This document shows, piece by piece, positions 43,850 through 55,054 of a stretch of 64,000 nt of DNA; position 1 is the stretch's first letter; each line of letters opens with the position of its first letter. The position numbers were made by a program, and so were the translations under genes. The notes beneath the pieces are model-generated. The model was not told where the DNA came from. It was given only the letters and a program-made list of their open reading frames with translations, and did not search any database. This DNA comes from Undaria pinnatifida (Eukaryota > Sar > Phaeophyceae > Laminariales > Alariaceae), in NCBI GenBank assembly GCA_012845835.1, contig JABAKD010000021.1, forward strand, positions 4,898,706 through 4,962,705, written 5' to 3'.

Positions 43850-44800
43850 TGTCAAGCATGCATTTGCTCGAAGAATACCGTTGCCGGGCTTTTGGCGGTC
43901 CGATTCCAGGTTGCAATATGCCAATTGTTCGCGGGTTAGACTCTGATGGTTGGCGATCCCGGAACAGTCGAAAATAGTGAGAAGGAGGCGCGGGAGCCTG
44001 CCCATGTGAACCTTGTTGGGGATCAGGCCAGTGGCGACGCTGACCGAATTGTTACAGGCGAATTCCACGCGAGGCAGTTGCGCACCCCAATCATCTTGGC
44101 GCTCGCTGACGACCATAGCCAGCATTTGTGTCGATGTAGGAGTAACACGCTCCACACCACCGTGACTACTCGGGTAACAGGAGTTGGTAGCGATTTTACG
44201 AACACCAAGAAGCTCGTAAGCGGACGTGTGAAAGGTTAGAGCAGATCTGGAAACCGTTATCCGGGGGGACGCTACGCAGGCATCCCCAAAGAGGAATACA
44301 TCTGCTGATAAGAACGTTGGCCGTACCCTCGGCTGCAAATTCAGTGGCAGTGACGGCGAACATGTCCGCGTGGCGGCTGAAACAATCGGTGAAAAGCAAG
44401 ATGTTGGTGTTACCCGGGGGCGTGGCCTGTGGCCCGAAATGGTCCACCTTGACGGCGATTCCCAGTCCCGGACGGAGGGAGCGATCGAGGCGACATGCCA
44501 ACCAACCGTCAATCGCGTTTTTTTCCGCGCTTGGCACTTCTTGGCGCAGCCACCAGCGTGAGCAAACGCTCATTCTTATCCACCAATAGAAACGTTCGAG
44601 CCTGTGGAGTGTACAGGCTGTGTCAAGATGGCAGGAAGCAGTCGATGGACAGGCTTGCGATATATTAAGACGCTTGAGTAAAGGTGCATAATTACGAAGT
44701 GGCTCGTCACCCAAAAGACGCAGAAGTAAAGCCGTGCGTCCCGCCGGCAGTAGGAAGTAGGGGGTCGAGGTTGGATTACGAACAAGGAGGACAATGCCCT
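43850..44800 (-). pseudogene. gypsy integrase, frameshifted
   Basis: 44196-44843 gives the zinc-binding entry (LHRLERFYWWIRMSVC), a first catalytic Asp in VDHFGP, TNILLFTDCFSRHADMFAVT and the second Asp in PPDNG. After a frameshift near 44235 the other frame continues YPSSHGGVERVTPTSTQML with the catalytic Glu, then DWGAQLPRVEFACNNSVSVA and KFSLYWTGPCKILA. The D,D,E triad is traceable but split over two frames, and the Cys pair of the zinc finger is incomplete. Confidence 0.8.
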
Positions 44801-45469
44801 CGTTGAAGTCATGGAGGCGGCCTTTGCCAGCGATTCCCTTCATCTCCGAGAGGAAGAGGCGCTGGTGCGAAGGGAAACGCTCTTAAGACTTTGGCGGGCA
44901 AGGCCAACGGCCGGCCGAGACAATTGGCTGGCGGCGTAACACGTAGGCTTTGCCTTTTGCTCCCTTTCTCAGCCGGCGTGCGAATAATGCGCAGCGGAAT
45001 CACCAAAGTGCAACTCGCCAGCAACACCAGGAGCGTTCAAATCGGCCGTAGGAACAAAGGGAGATTCCAACAGGGTCGGGTGCCCGAAAAGTGGAGCGCT
45101 CAAAGGCTCTGCTCGATCGCGGTCGGACAAGATGGGTACCGTCGGGACAGGCGTTGGGACCCGAGATGGGCCCGAGACGGGCGTCACTTGTATCGACGAA
45201 AGCATAAACACGAGCGACGAATGATCTCCAAGTAGGAACAGAAATATCGTAAAATCCTCATACGTGGCCCTGTTCGCGAAAATCTCGAAAATCAGCGGGG
45301 GTCACCGGGGGCCCACCGAAAACGGTGCTATCGCGCCGGGGCACCAGCCCACCCAAGTTAATGCCAGGGACCCGTGTGAACGGGGTGTGTAAGCCGCAGT
45401 CCACGGCAAGGAATACGGCCTCCTCGTTTACACGTGGTGAGGCGGCTACAATCACTGCGGTCGTGCTCA

Positions 45470-46330
45470 GTTGCCGACTGCGGCAGACGGGGAGAGGAGG
45501 TCGTCAACAACGTTGGCGCTGCCCCCTCGGTACTCGAGTGTGTAGTCGAACGCTTGGGACACTCGAGCCACCGCTGGACGCGCGCGCTGTGGTCCCCAAG
45601 TTTGCCCGGCATCTTCCAGAGCAGCGTGACCCGAAAAAGTGCGAAACTTCGGGACCCCAACGGTAGCCTCGACGGCGCTTGAACGCCCAAATCGAGCGGA
45701 CTCCAATGTCATTCCGAGTTGAGGGTAGCACGGGACCCAGGATGCAGAAGGGGGGGTCACATTTGGGACCTGTTTTTCGGTGGCTCCAGATCACTCGCGC
45801 GAGTGACCTCCTGTTCCTTTGTTGCGATGTTAGGCTTTCGGGAGATTTTATAGTTTTTGAGATAATGAATCCGAAATGGAATGGTAAGCAACGCTTTGTT
45901 GAAAAAAAGAAAAGCCCAAAATGTTTTTTGTCCAGTGAAGCACAGAGTCGCTCGTGCGAGTGGCTTAAAACCGGTAGGGGAAAAATGGGAGTATGCTAGA
46001 GTATGATAGTACCCTACCGTACCCTTGGTCCCGCCTAACATAGGCGATGGGCCTCATGAGGCCGTCGGGAAGGCTCCTGCTCAATCGCAGAACCAAAGCC
46101 ATCGATGCTTGAGGCGCGGTACACCGGGAAAGGGCGGAAGCCTTCCTCCACAACGTCCCAGTCGGGGAAGACCAGGACCGGTGGAGCGGCGAATTCTGCG
46201 GGCGAGTCACGCACGATGGCTTCCATGGCCGGTGTGAACAATAAATTGGTGCCTTTCTTGAGGAGGGCTGTGATGTCGAGTCAGTGTGGGCATATCTCGC
46301 AGGAACTTTAGGTAGCACGAAAGGCCGCCT
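45470..46330 (-). pseudogene. gypsy RT connection and RNase H, interrupted
   Basis: The connection segment reads PTPRDLKHLRSLRGGLSCYL (46207-46410). RNase H begins VLVFPDWDVVEEGFRPFPV then ASSIDGFGSAIEQE, and continues MRPIAYVRR. It resumes beyond an insertion as RATLNSE-type and GYRWGPEVSHFFGS sequence, then FDYTLEYRGGSANVVDDLLS. The insertion of about 260 bp separates AYVRR from RATLNSE. The usual first catalytic Asp of the D-A-S type motif appears as R-A-S here. Confidence 0.75.
45789..45965. mobile_element. Small inverted-repeat element inserted in RNase H
   Basis: TCACTCGCGCGAGTGA (45791-45806) is a perfect palindrome, and its diverged partner GTCGCTCGTGCGAGTGG lies at 45947-45963 in inverted orientation. 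The pair brackets about 140 bp of AT-rich DNA. The insertion lies between codons that are adjacent in other gypsy RNase H domains. Confidence 0.5.
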
Positions 46331-46559
46331 CGGAGAGAGCGAAGATGTTTCAGATCGCGGGGCGTGGGCATGAGAGTCAAAGCCGACACTTTCTCTGCGT
46401 TTGGGCGCACGCCCGCGGGCTAGATGCAGTGAATCAGGAAATCGGCGTCCGAGGCGCTGATGCCGGGCTTCACAGGAAGAGAGCTAGAGGTTGTGCCTAC
46501 GCAGTCACTTGCAGAGGGCATGAATGGTCTTGACGTGAATCGACGGGTCTTAATCGAAC

Positions 46560-47040
46560 ATGATCACATCGTCAATGTACGCTGCAACCTGTTCCAAACC
46601 CTCGGTAACCTCATTGATGACTTGATATCAACCAGGCGATATACTGCTGCCCTGAGGCAGAGCCAGGCACTCATACAGGCCCAATTGGGTGCAAAACGCC
46701 GTAAGTGGAATCTTGTCCTTGTATGAGGTTGTCTGATGGAACGGTGAGATGAGGTGGAAGAGGGAATTAACGCGTCCTTTGTCCAAAGAGTCAAGGACCT
46801 GATACACGCGCAGGATGGGAAGCTGACTGGGTATGATGATGTCGCTAAGTTTCGTGCTGTTAACTGTGATCCGTACACCGTCAAACTTTGTCGGGATGAC
46901 CACCCGAGGGCTCGAGTCCGGCGATCGAATATATAATCAGACCGGCAGCAAAATACTGGTTGAGAGGGGCGCCCACCTCTTTCGCCAAAGTCGGGTTGAA
47001 GCGATGAGACCGGGAGGTAACAAGTGCGCTGCCTTCCGGC
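46560..47040 (-). pseudogene. gypsy reverse transcriptase, frameshifted
   Basis: Frames together show the N-terminal RT region: FDGVRITVNSTKLSDIIIPS, PILRVYQVLDSLDKG, LISPFHQTTSYKD and TAFCTQLGLYECLALPQGSS. These correspond to the family pattern of a basic lead-in, LD.L, FHQI and TAF.T..G.YE....P.G. The preceding RYS and LNPTLAKE-type lead is present in another frame near 46960-47010. The downstream YVDD-type block falls near 46560 and is not clean. Several shifts and stops make this a pseudogene. Confidence 0.8.
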
Positions 47041-47605
47041 TCCAAAACCTTGCAAGGCATCAGAGAACAGGAGCCGAATTCCGTCTTGGATCTGGAAAAA
47101 CGTCTGGAATATGTGCAGAGAACGTTGCCAGAAGTTCGATGGCCACCGGGGTCCACTCAAGGGCCGTGTAAATCGAAGACAATGTCGCAAAAATGCGGCA
47201 ACAGGCGGTCCGAGACGCGCAGGATCGAACCACGTTGTTCGGGAGTCAAACGGTCGAGCAGGGAAAGCGGGGGCGAGGCCGTGGCTTCAGCTGCTGAGAG
47301 GGAGGGTTCCGAAAAGGCTGCAACCTCAGGCATGTCCGTGGATGGTGAGCGGGCGGGGGCGACTCTCTTACGCTGGAAAATGTTAACGGGTGCGCCCATC
47401 ATTGGAGCGTGGGCGACTCCCAGAGGGTAGCCGGGTTCAAAGGTCGGCAGCGCCTACCACATGGGAAAGGCCTGTCGCCCTGAGGCGACAAAGTGTAAGA
47501 TCGGCAAAGAGAAGGTCCGGCCGGGGTAGCGTTGCGACGAGATAGTCGCCTGTAAGAGATGGTGAGCCATTACTGCGGACCAAGTTAACCGCGAGTAGCT
47601 GAGGC

Positions 47606-47830
47606 TCATCTGACAAAGTGACGCAATATTGGCGGCATCGTAACGGAGGTTAAAACCACCGTCAGAGGTGAAAGGATCGGGTCGAAAGCCGATGCACCCG
47701 TAAGGGCATGGTGTGATAGCGTCAGCTCCTCGAAAATCCTTTGATCAGACAGACTGGGAGGGAGGGTAGGAGCGCAACGCATCCAGCTATCGGGTCCCAA
47801 GAACATCGCGTGTTGCACAACGGACGTGGG
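47606..47830 (-). pseudogene. gypsy protease-like / gag-pol junction remnant
   Basis: An open stretch reads MFLGPDSWMRCAPTLPPS and SDQRIFEELTLSHHALTG. It sits between the RT and the 5' end, where the protease belongs. The catalytic Asp motif is not clean, so the assignment rests on position. Confidence 0.4.
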
Positions 47831-48009
47831 GACGACGCAGGCTCACACGGCGAGGGTGCTTGTTGACCGAGAAATCCTTATAAATTGGACACTTAAGCGG
47901 ATGAAAGTCTGGGGGGAGCCGCTGTTCAAGAGCGGGACACAAATAAAAGCCGTGGAAGTGGTGGTCCCACTGTGAACGGCGATTTAGCGGTAAAAGAAGT
48001 GTCGCCGGT

Positions 48010-48460
48010 TCCCAGCCGCCACCGCTGCATGCAGCAAAGCAGCGTTCCGCTACGATGATGAGCGTTCCGCGATGATAGGCATCGGGTTACCTGAGTTTTT
48101 CAGCAACAACCAAGGCAACAATGCCGCAAACGGTTTCGGTTGGGTTTCGGTTGGGTTTTTGCCGAGAAATCTGCGTTTCTCAGGCACTATCTCTGCATGC
48201 TTGAGGCCAAGCAGGGTTTGGCGGTGACGAGCACCTGGTTATCCGCATACCCCAGCCGCCCCCACTGCACCGATTCATGCAGTAAAAGCAGCGTTCCGCG
48301 ATGATGGGCACGGGGTTAACTGTGTTCCACACCCACCACCGCATGCATGCAGCAACCCAGCGTTCCACACTGACGAGTACCACCGGCTTGTCTGCCGTTC
48401 CCCAGCCCTCGCCGTACTCATACAGCATAGAGCGGCGTTCCGCGATGACAAGCACCGAAG
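48010..48460 (+). repeat. Degenerate tandem repeat, 4-5 units of about 80-120 bp
   Basis: Units combine CCAGCCGCC, GCATGCAG, AGCAGCGTTCCGCGATGATG and GCA.CGGGTTA. They begin where the gypsy element loses its gag region. Confidence 0.75.
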
Positions 48461-49009
48461 GTACCGGGAAGGATCACACAGCGCCCCTGCTGAACTCTTC
48501 TAGCGCAGGCCTGCCCGCCCCCAACGCCCCTCTCCGGGCGAAGCTGCCTTGACATACGGTGGAGTACCCGAGTGAAGTGCGCCCACAGCAAGAGAAAACG
48601 GGCATACAGTGGGTACCCGGTTTAAGAGCGCCCCGTGACAAGCCGAAACAAGCACCCTTAACTGCGCATTGCTGTTATCTGTAGTGGGAATCATATACCG
48701 GTATAGGTTTTGATATAGGCAGGACATGCTGATTTTACCGCTTTCGAGTCCCGAATGCCCTTATCCTTGGCGATCTTATACAGGGGTTACACCCGCCGTA
48801 AATCTTTAGCAACTCCCACGAAAATCCCAAGTAGTTCCTCTCCCCAAAAACATAGTACGCACGGTTCGGACGCCGTCAAGGGCGGTCAAATAGACCTGTA
48901 ACGCCGTGTTGTGCCATAAAAAAAAAGTAGGTTCAACCTAATCTGAGACCAAGCGCGGCACGGAGATGAAAAGCGGACAGCACTGGCCTACTCCGGGGGG
49001 TTATCAAAA
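48461..49009. other. Spacer without recognised gene
   Basis: A short duplication, CATACGGTGGAGTACCCG and CATACAGTGGGTACCCGG, near 48552 and 48602, is the only structure noted. Confidence 0.4.
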
Positions 49010-49290
49010 TCGAGTGGGTACCTACCTCACTCGAGAGTTTCGCACATCCGATCCGTCCCGCGAAAAGTCTTTTGAGTTGTCGACATCTTACCCGACACGG
49101 CCCGTGAGATCAGGATACTAACCTGCTGGCGCGATCAGACTCGACCCGTTGAGATGTAGAAAACGCCCTGACCCATCATGCCGTGAACAACTTTGGCTTA
49201 AGCAACACATTTTATGAAACCATTCTAACGACGTCAGCTGCGAGCTCGACGAATTTAGGGTCGATCCTCATCTTTTTTGGCAAATAGCTG
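49010..49290 (+). repeat. GACCC-type tract and R7 copy 3
   Basis: Diverged ACCCGACACGG and TCGACCCGTTGAGATG words (49010-49180) precede R7 (ACGTCAGCTGCGAGCTCGAC then TTTAGGGTCGAT). The order is reversed relative to 38.27-38.53 kb, where R7 comes first. Confidence 0.65.
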
Positions 49291-49610
49291 CGTGCTACAT
49301 CGATCGCCCGTTTTGAGTAAGTCTCATCAGTCAGAACCTAACACAATACTTCGAAGTAAGACGACAATTGTATTACAGTACCCTGGACAACCATGCACAA
49401 CCCAATGAACACACCAACAACAACCATCTGAACACTCCGATGTACGAATAAACTCTCAAGTGATGCTTTATCAAGGCGACAGTAGCAGGATGCTGGTTCG
49501 AACATTTTATCACGCAACCGCTTCGCCATAACTGCGAAGAACGTCTCTCCCAAATTTCATTATCCCACGGTATGGGTTGCAGTTTTTTTGCATTAACTAA
49601 TAGTATAAAC
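49291..49610. other. Spacer without recognised gene
   Basis: TTCATTATCCCACGGTATGG near 49556 is a partial echo of the R10 start. Confidence 0.35.
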
Positions 49611-49830
49611 GAGCCATCCCACGGTAGGGGTTGCAGCAGAAAGTCTCTGAGCTCTGCACATGAACTCAATATCTCACTCGATACTACATGACTTCGAAGG
49701 CATTCGTTTGCACGACCCGACCAAGCTCCTATGCCTTGAACTTAGTCCTGAAGAAATATCTACTCTCGTGAAATTACTTCATTAACCGGCAGTTCCTCAT
49801 ATGAGCTCAATCCCCCAGGGACTTCAAATG
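49611..49830 (+). repeat. Dispersed repeat R10, copy 1
   Basis: GAGCCATCCCACGGTAGGGG, TCTCTGAGCTC, CTTCGAAGGCATTCGTTTGC and CTCGTGAA match 60318-60560. Confidence 0.65.
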
Positions 49831-50639
49831 GCCCAAAAACGGCTCTTCGGGTAAAACGTTTTTTTTCTGGTCGGTTGAGCTGCTCGGGTGTGGAGCTACC
49901 GGTTGTTCTGATTACTTTCACGAGAGCAAAAAAAAACGTTTTTGAAGCGGCGAAGCGCATAGAAGTGATGGCCGGATTGGCCTTCCAAGTCATAGTTCGG
50001 GTGAGATGTTGAGCTCCTCATAGCAGGAGCTCAGAAGCTTCCGCTGTACCCACCGCTTTACCACGTGGGTTGACTCAATTCGTCCTTAAGCATGTGGGTG
50101 CAGTTCTTATGAGGAGCAATGTTCAGGGCACACACCGTCGAGAAGTTTTGCGAAACACGATGACCGCGTAATATGAATTACAACCCTTTTGACTAAAAAA
50201 GTAGACCTCCCCCCCCCCCCCCCCACGTTGTTTATCCCCTAAAACTTACTACTAATACTATAGAATACTGTAGGAACAATTCCAAAGGGGGGTCAACTAA
50301 CTCTCAGGGCACACACCTTTCGTTGCGCCGGGAGGACGCGATGGGCGAAATAGACAAACACCACCAACAAAAACAAACCAACAACAAAGCCGGCACCCAA
50401 AAACATGGAGACATATATCCTCATCATTGGGAGCCGTAGGCAACACGTGCACAAGCTATACTACACTAGCCCACGGGATGTATGGGAACAAAAGACGAAA
50501 ACAACACAGCAACTAAAAGAGAAGGTACAAGAACAAATCCGGCAAAAGGAAGAGAAGAAACGCCAGCCAGGAGGCGCTGCCCCTGGCAGCCCGGCGCCCC
50601 CCCTCTCCCCCACATCACACAAAAAAACAGAGCTATTCT
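49831..50639. other. Spacer with C16 tract
   Basis: A C run lies at 50209-50224. A plus-strand 111-codon stretch (50405-50740) runs into the GACCC repeat and is not supported. Confidence 0.35.
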
Positions 50640-50825
50640 CGGGTCGGCTCAGTTCTTGCGAGCTGGGTCAGGCCAGGGTGATCCCCCCCCCCCCCCCCCC
50701 CCGACCCGACCCAACCCGTGAGAGTTTGAATACCTTTTGACCCGACCGAGCTCGACCCGAGGGGTGTTGAAAGCTGCCTGAGCCGATCCATGGGTAGGGG
50801 CATGACCTGTAAAAAACCCTGGAAC
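50640..50825. repeat. GACCC pentanucleotide repeat, copy 5, with C20 tract
   Basis: A C run at 50683-50702 is followed by CGACCCGACCCAACCCGTGA, GAGTTTGAATACCTTTTGAC and CCGACCGAGCTCGACCCG, matching the tail of copies 1 and 2. Confidence 0.8.
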
Positions 50826-52289
50826 AAAAGAGAGAGGGTCCGGCGCGACAAGAGGAAGCGCCTTCAATAAGTAGGTCCCTGCGCGCCCACTTCCCCCATG
50901 ACACCAAACAAAAGTAGAGGAAACGGAATTCCGCGGCAAAAATAAGAACACTTAGCTGTCCCAGCGTGTCCGTGTCTCCCCCCCCTCTCCCCCATACGCA
51001 CTGGAACGTCTCGCTTCTCGCGTTCACACAGAAAACAACTAGTAAGTTACAAACTTTAAATCACAACTGATAACTTCGAAGACAATAAATACGTCAACCA
51101 CCGCACCGCACCACCCCCACCACCGTTCTGAGTTGAACGACGCGTGCTACTGACATAACTTTTTCTATGACCCCTAAATTTACAAACTCCGCCAGGGATA
51201 AGCTGTGCGTGTCTGTTGGCGAGTGCTCACGCCAAGGACATACTGCGCGTCTTTGTTCGCGGGTGTGTTACCCTTACAGACTTCACAGCACGACAAACGC
51301 AAAAAATGAACAAAGAATACTGTAACTTCGGTATGACACTCACCAAAGTTAAGCCACCCCTATCCCACCATAGAAAAAAAAAGCGGTTCGTGATGCTTTG
51401 CAGGTTGCTTCGCTTCAGTTCCCCATAACTAATCGTAGTCTGCGCAATTTCGACATGCTTCCGAACTTTCCAGGTGGCCAACGAAAAAAACATTATTTTC
51501 TACTATTCCTGGTGCATATATACCAGGAGCGCGCTAGTAGTGTGCGCGCCATTTGTTGTACACTTGCCGTTTATTTTTTAGGCAGCAGAAACAGGGGGGG
51601 GGTAGGGGATAAAAAACTATCTATCCACGGGAAAAAAGGGAAAAAACAAGGACCCTGCTGGGGCTACAGCTCCCGGCGCTCAGCCAAACACAGAACCAAC
51701 AAAAACCTACAGAAAAAAAAGCCAAAAACAAACGCCAAAAAAAAAGCGAGAAGCCAGCGCGGAAAGCTCGCTAGCTCGGCAACACGGCTCGCCGCGGGTT
51801 AAAAAACGAATCACCGCTTTAGAGCTCTAAAAAAAAGAAACGGCAGCCCTCTAAACCGCCCAGTTTATCAGCATGGCAGACAAGCGAAACAAAACATACA
51901 AGGCTCGCGCCCAAAGAAAACAACAACCGATCGGGTTGGCCGAGAAAAAAACATATCAAAACAAGCAAAAAACGGGGCAGCGCGGCGTTGGCGTCGCGCA
52001 GAACGCCTGTAGAGCGCAGAATGCCTGAAGGGCCGCTGTTCCATTAAGTCCATGCCTCTTGCGGCCAGACCGCCAAACCATGGCCATGCTCTCGGCCTAA
52101 ATCAGCCCGGCACCCAACATCCGCAAGACCCGCTTAAGAGACCACCCACCCAACCCACTTCCTCCCTCGAACATAATAGGCAATGTAAACCATAACCAAA
52201 CGCCCCCTCCCGGGTTTGCGCTCGTCCGCTCCCCTCCCCTGAAAAAAACAATGCAAACTTTGATCGTACGCCCCCGGGTGTCGTGGTCG
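50826..52289. other. Spacer; A-rich, no recognised gene
   Basis: Several A8-A9 runs and lysine-rich open stretches (51398-51802) with no domain-like features. Confidence 0.35.
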
Positions 52290-52310
52290 CCCCCCCCCCC
52301 CCCCCCCCCC
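52290..52310 (+). repeat. C21 homopolymer
   Basis: Uninterrupted run of 21 C, one of about fifteen G or C runs of 13 or more in the window. Confidence 0.95.
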
Positions 52311-52689
52311 GAGAAAAAAAATGCGGCCGGTAACCGAACACCCTGGAGTGTTGCCATGGCCCTCCCCACCCCCCGTTTTACAGCCGAAGCAGAACAACAT
52401 CAGCCCCACCCCCCCAAAAAAACAAAAATAAACTTTCACGGCATACCCCTGCCAGGGCCCGCCCCACCCGGCCCCGACCCCCCACTCCCCCGGACAAAAA
52501 ATAACGACACACCACATCTACGCACACTTACAACGACGCCATTGACAAAAACAACATCCCACCCCGGACTCATTAAAGGTTGTTCACGCATCATCAGCGC
52601 CCCGAACAAAAAAACGTGCAGATAATGCTGCCTAGCCCTTCACTTACTGCATAAAGTCATCCAACTCTATTTTCGAGTATTTTTCCGCC
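52311..52689. other. Spacer without recognised gene
   Basis: C-rich and A-rich low-complexity sequence. Confidence 0.35.
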
Positions 52690-53100
52690 CGAAAATGTAT
52701 GATAGGTTCACCCCTCCCCGCAACTTCAACCCGCCTCCTCCGGCCTGGACAAGCGTTCAACACACGAGAGAGAGACGCGATAGTGGCGTTCTCTCCGGAC
52801 AAGTGTCCAATACACCGGACTTAATCTCCCCTTTCTCACCCCCACCGCCACCCACCTTCCCCTCCCTTCATTCGCCTCTCTTATCTCCTTCCTTCTCCAT
52901 TACTTCCCTGCTCTGTACTCGCCTCTCTTGCCCCCCCTCTCTCACACTCTCCCCCCTCCCCTCCCTCGCTTATCCTCTCTCCCTCTCTCTTCCCCTCTCC
53001 CGCCTCTCTCTCTCTCTCCCCCCCCTCTCATCCCGTACATCCCTCCGGACAACAAAAACACGACGGTAACGCTTCGACCCCCCCCCCCCCCCCCGGCCTG
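52690..53100 (+). repeat. CT/CCT-rich pyrimidine tract
   Basis: Long CTCTC and CCCTCT tracts, closed by C17 at 53078-53094. Open frames over it encode Ser/Pro/Leu runs and are not genes. Confidence 0.75.
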
Positions 53101-54168
53101 TGCGCATCCCTCCTGCCGATACAAACTGTCTGATAGACTCAGCGGTAACGCCGAAAGCCTACGGAGAGCCGGTCGGCGTTTAGCGAAAATCGAACGGGAA
53201 ATCGCGCCCGTTCCTTAAGCCCTTGTACCATGAAAAACGGGGTAAGGTTCCGATAGATATGAGATTCGGAAATAGTTTCGATACGCTAGGTATGTCAGCG
53301 AGAATTCTAGACCCCAATCGTATTGTCGGCTGCTCGGGGTTGCATACTCCGCAACAAGACGGGCCGAGCCGTCAAGGAGCTAACCACATTAAAACTAGTA
53401 TTTAAAGTCAAACGAGGCCCTGACTGGCCAAAACAACTTGGCCGGCCACCGACAACCTCGTCTACAACGACTGTTGTCAGCTAGCTGGTCAAGGCCACCC
53501 ACCGCGGGGGTCCGACGGTGACTGCTCGAGGTAGCTCTGCAAAACCACCTCCAGTCGATATTTTCTTTTTCGACAACTGCGTTCCAAGATTCGCTCCAAT
53601 ATAGCTGTTGCTGGCTGGCCGAAGGCACTATGCAATACCTACGCCACTGTTCGTTGGCCGGCTGCTCAAAGCTACACCGCATGACGCCACACTCTAATGG
53701 ATGTTGTCTCTCCAATGGCTGTCGTCAGCTGGTCGAGAATCCACACCGCGGGGCTGTTCACTGTAACCAATGGCTGTCGTCGGCCGCATGACCGACGGCC
53801 AAGGAGGGAGGGGGTTAGCGGCGCCTCGGCGGGAAACCGTCTCCTCTCGCTCCCGCGGGGAAGGTGTGGTCCTGCGGGGCGTGCAAGAATGGTTGGTCAT
53901 GGTTGAGGCAATGGTCGACGCAATGGTTGAGGCAATGGCTGAGGGGGTTGAAGATGATTTGGTTTGGGACGGGGGGAAAAGGAAAACAACTGAACATGTG
54001 ACGATCGTGGGAAGAAACTACTGTAAAATACCTGGAAAAAATAATGTGCTTTGGTGGCAGACAGCGGCCACGACGGTCACGAGCAAGGAGCGCGTGAACC
54101 CAACCCCCCAAGCAGAAACGCAAGAACAAGTCAACCATAGAAAAACAAAAAAAAAACGTTTCAATGCC
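53101..54168. other. Spacer; short repeats, no confirmed gene
   Basis: The segment GTTGAGGCAATGGTCGACGC is repeated with variation at about 53903-53945. A 160-codon plus frame (53770-54252) ends inside the tRNA-like sequence and is unsupported. A coding-like patch at 53110-53216 follows the C17 run but has no partner exon. Confidence 0.35.
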
Positions 54169-54245
54169 GGTCGCCTCGGTGGTCAAGTGGTTACCCTCGA
54201 ATACTACATGCGTTGGTCCTTGAGTTCGATTCCCACCGTGGTGAG
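54169..54245 (+). repeat. tRNA-like sequence (SINE-type head)
   Basis: GGTCGCCTCGGTGGTCAAGT, GGTTACCCTCGAA and GAGTTCGATTCCCACC supply A-box-like and B-box-like words, and the outer 8 bases can pair with one mismatch. The T-arm has mismatches and the D-arm is not convincing. It aligns with 13741-13820. It is more likely a tRNA-derived SINE head than a functional tRNA gene. Confidence 0.45.
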
Positions 54246-54384
54246 ATTTTGAATCTATTTGCAAGAAAGCAAAAAAAGGATCGGCTGTTGAGAGCGCCTA
54301 GCAGCGTGGGTAGTCACAATTCGACGCGAGTCGACGGGTGAAGAAAATACTGAATTATTCGCGCCATAAAAAAAAGGCACGTGC

Positions 54385-54495
54385 CGTAGTGGGGAGGGGG
54401 GAGGAAGGGCCCACTATGTGACCCCGGATCTGAGCTACTACCGGGAGGGTGCGCGAGAGCAATGCGAGGATAATAAAAGGGATGAAAAGAAAATA
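54385..54495 (+). repeat. Dispersed repeat R4, copy 2
   Basis: TGTGACCCCGGATCTGAGCT, CTACCGGGAGGG and GCAATGCGAGGATAATAAAA match 13345-13445 and, inverted, 57555-57680. Confidence 0.8.
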
Positions 54496-54889
54496 AAAAG
54501 ACATCAGCACGTGAAAATCACAACGTTATCAAACCCAATACTTCGCGTACAGAAGCAAAAGGGTCCCCTCGCGACAATCAACCAGCCCAGCCTAGCCCCC
54601 GCCAGCCCTCCCAGGTCCCCGTCTTGATCAATCCGCCTACCTCGTCTCGGGCGCTCGACTAACAACTGCAATAACCAAGCCCAAGCCCAAGCCCATTTCC
54701 AACTCCTAGTAATTTCCGTAGTCTAACTCCCAAGTGTTTTGTCGCCATGCCGGGACTGCGTTGCTAAAAGGGTTAATCCAAAACGAGTTTCATCCCTAGG
54801 CCCACTTGCTAACCGTGTTTCACTTTCAGTTTGCTCAAAACAAGGTTTGGGGGTGAAGGTGTAAATCGAGCTCCCCAAGTGAGAAAGGA
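54496..54889. other. Spacer without recognised gene
   Basis: Contains AAGCCCAAGCCCAAGCCC near 54678. AGGGTTAATCC near 54769 belongs to a short repeat also present, inverted, near 10850. Confidence 0.4.
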
Positions 54890-55030
54890 GCCTTAAAGAC
54901 CAAAAAAGGTGCACCTTAAGACATAAAAAGGTGCACATCAAGACAAAAAAAAGTTGTACCTCAAGACAAAAAAAGGTGCACCTTAAGCCAAAAAGATGCA
55001 CCTCAAGACAAAAAGGTGCACCTTTACCAG
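54890..55030 (+). repeat. Minisatellite, about 6 units near 22 bp
   Basis: AAAAAGGTGCACCTCAAGAC-type units follow one another. It begins just after the last proposed RGS exon donor and makes an unspliced frame read a Leu/Phe/Val run. Confidence 0.85.
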
Positions 55031-55054
55031 AGCGTGTGCTCTCAGCCGGCTCAC

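Larger units (their letters stand above)
42820..48000 (-). mobile_element. Decayed Ty3/gypsy retrotransposon (chromodomain type)
   Basis: On the minus strand the domain order is protease-like (about 47606-47830), reverse transcriptase (46560-47040), RNase H (45470-46330), integrase (43850-44800), chromodomain-like segment (43200-43400) and a C-terminal tail to about 42820. This order is diagnostic of Ty3/gypsy. Frames change repeatedly within every domain, so the element is dead. Gag is mostly missing: upstream of 48000 the sequence becomes a tandem repeat. No LTR pair was recognised. A separate insertion splits RNase H. Confidence 0.85.

Noticed and set aside
42820-48000. Integrated viral or defence gene cluster
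   Set aside because: Domain order and motifs are those of a decayed Ty3/gypsy retrotransposon.
52928-53218. Coding exon after the C17 tract
   Set aside because: The last 35 residues look protein-like, but there is no start, partner exon or family match.
54169-54245. Functional tRNA gene
   Set aside because: T-arm and D-arm pairing is poor, and a diverged relative exists at 13.7 kb, pointing to a SINE head.
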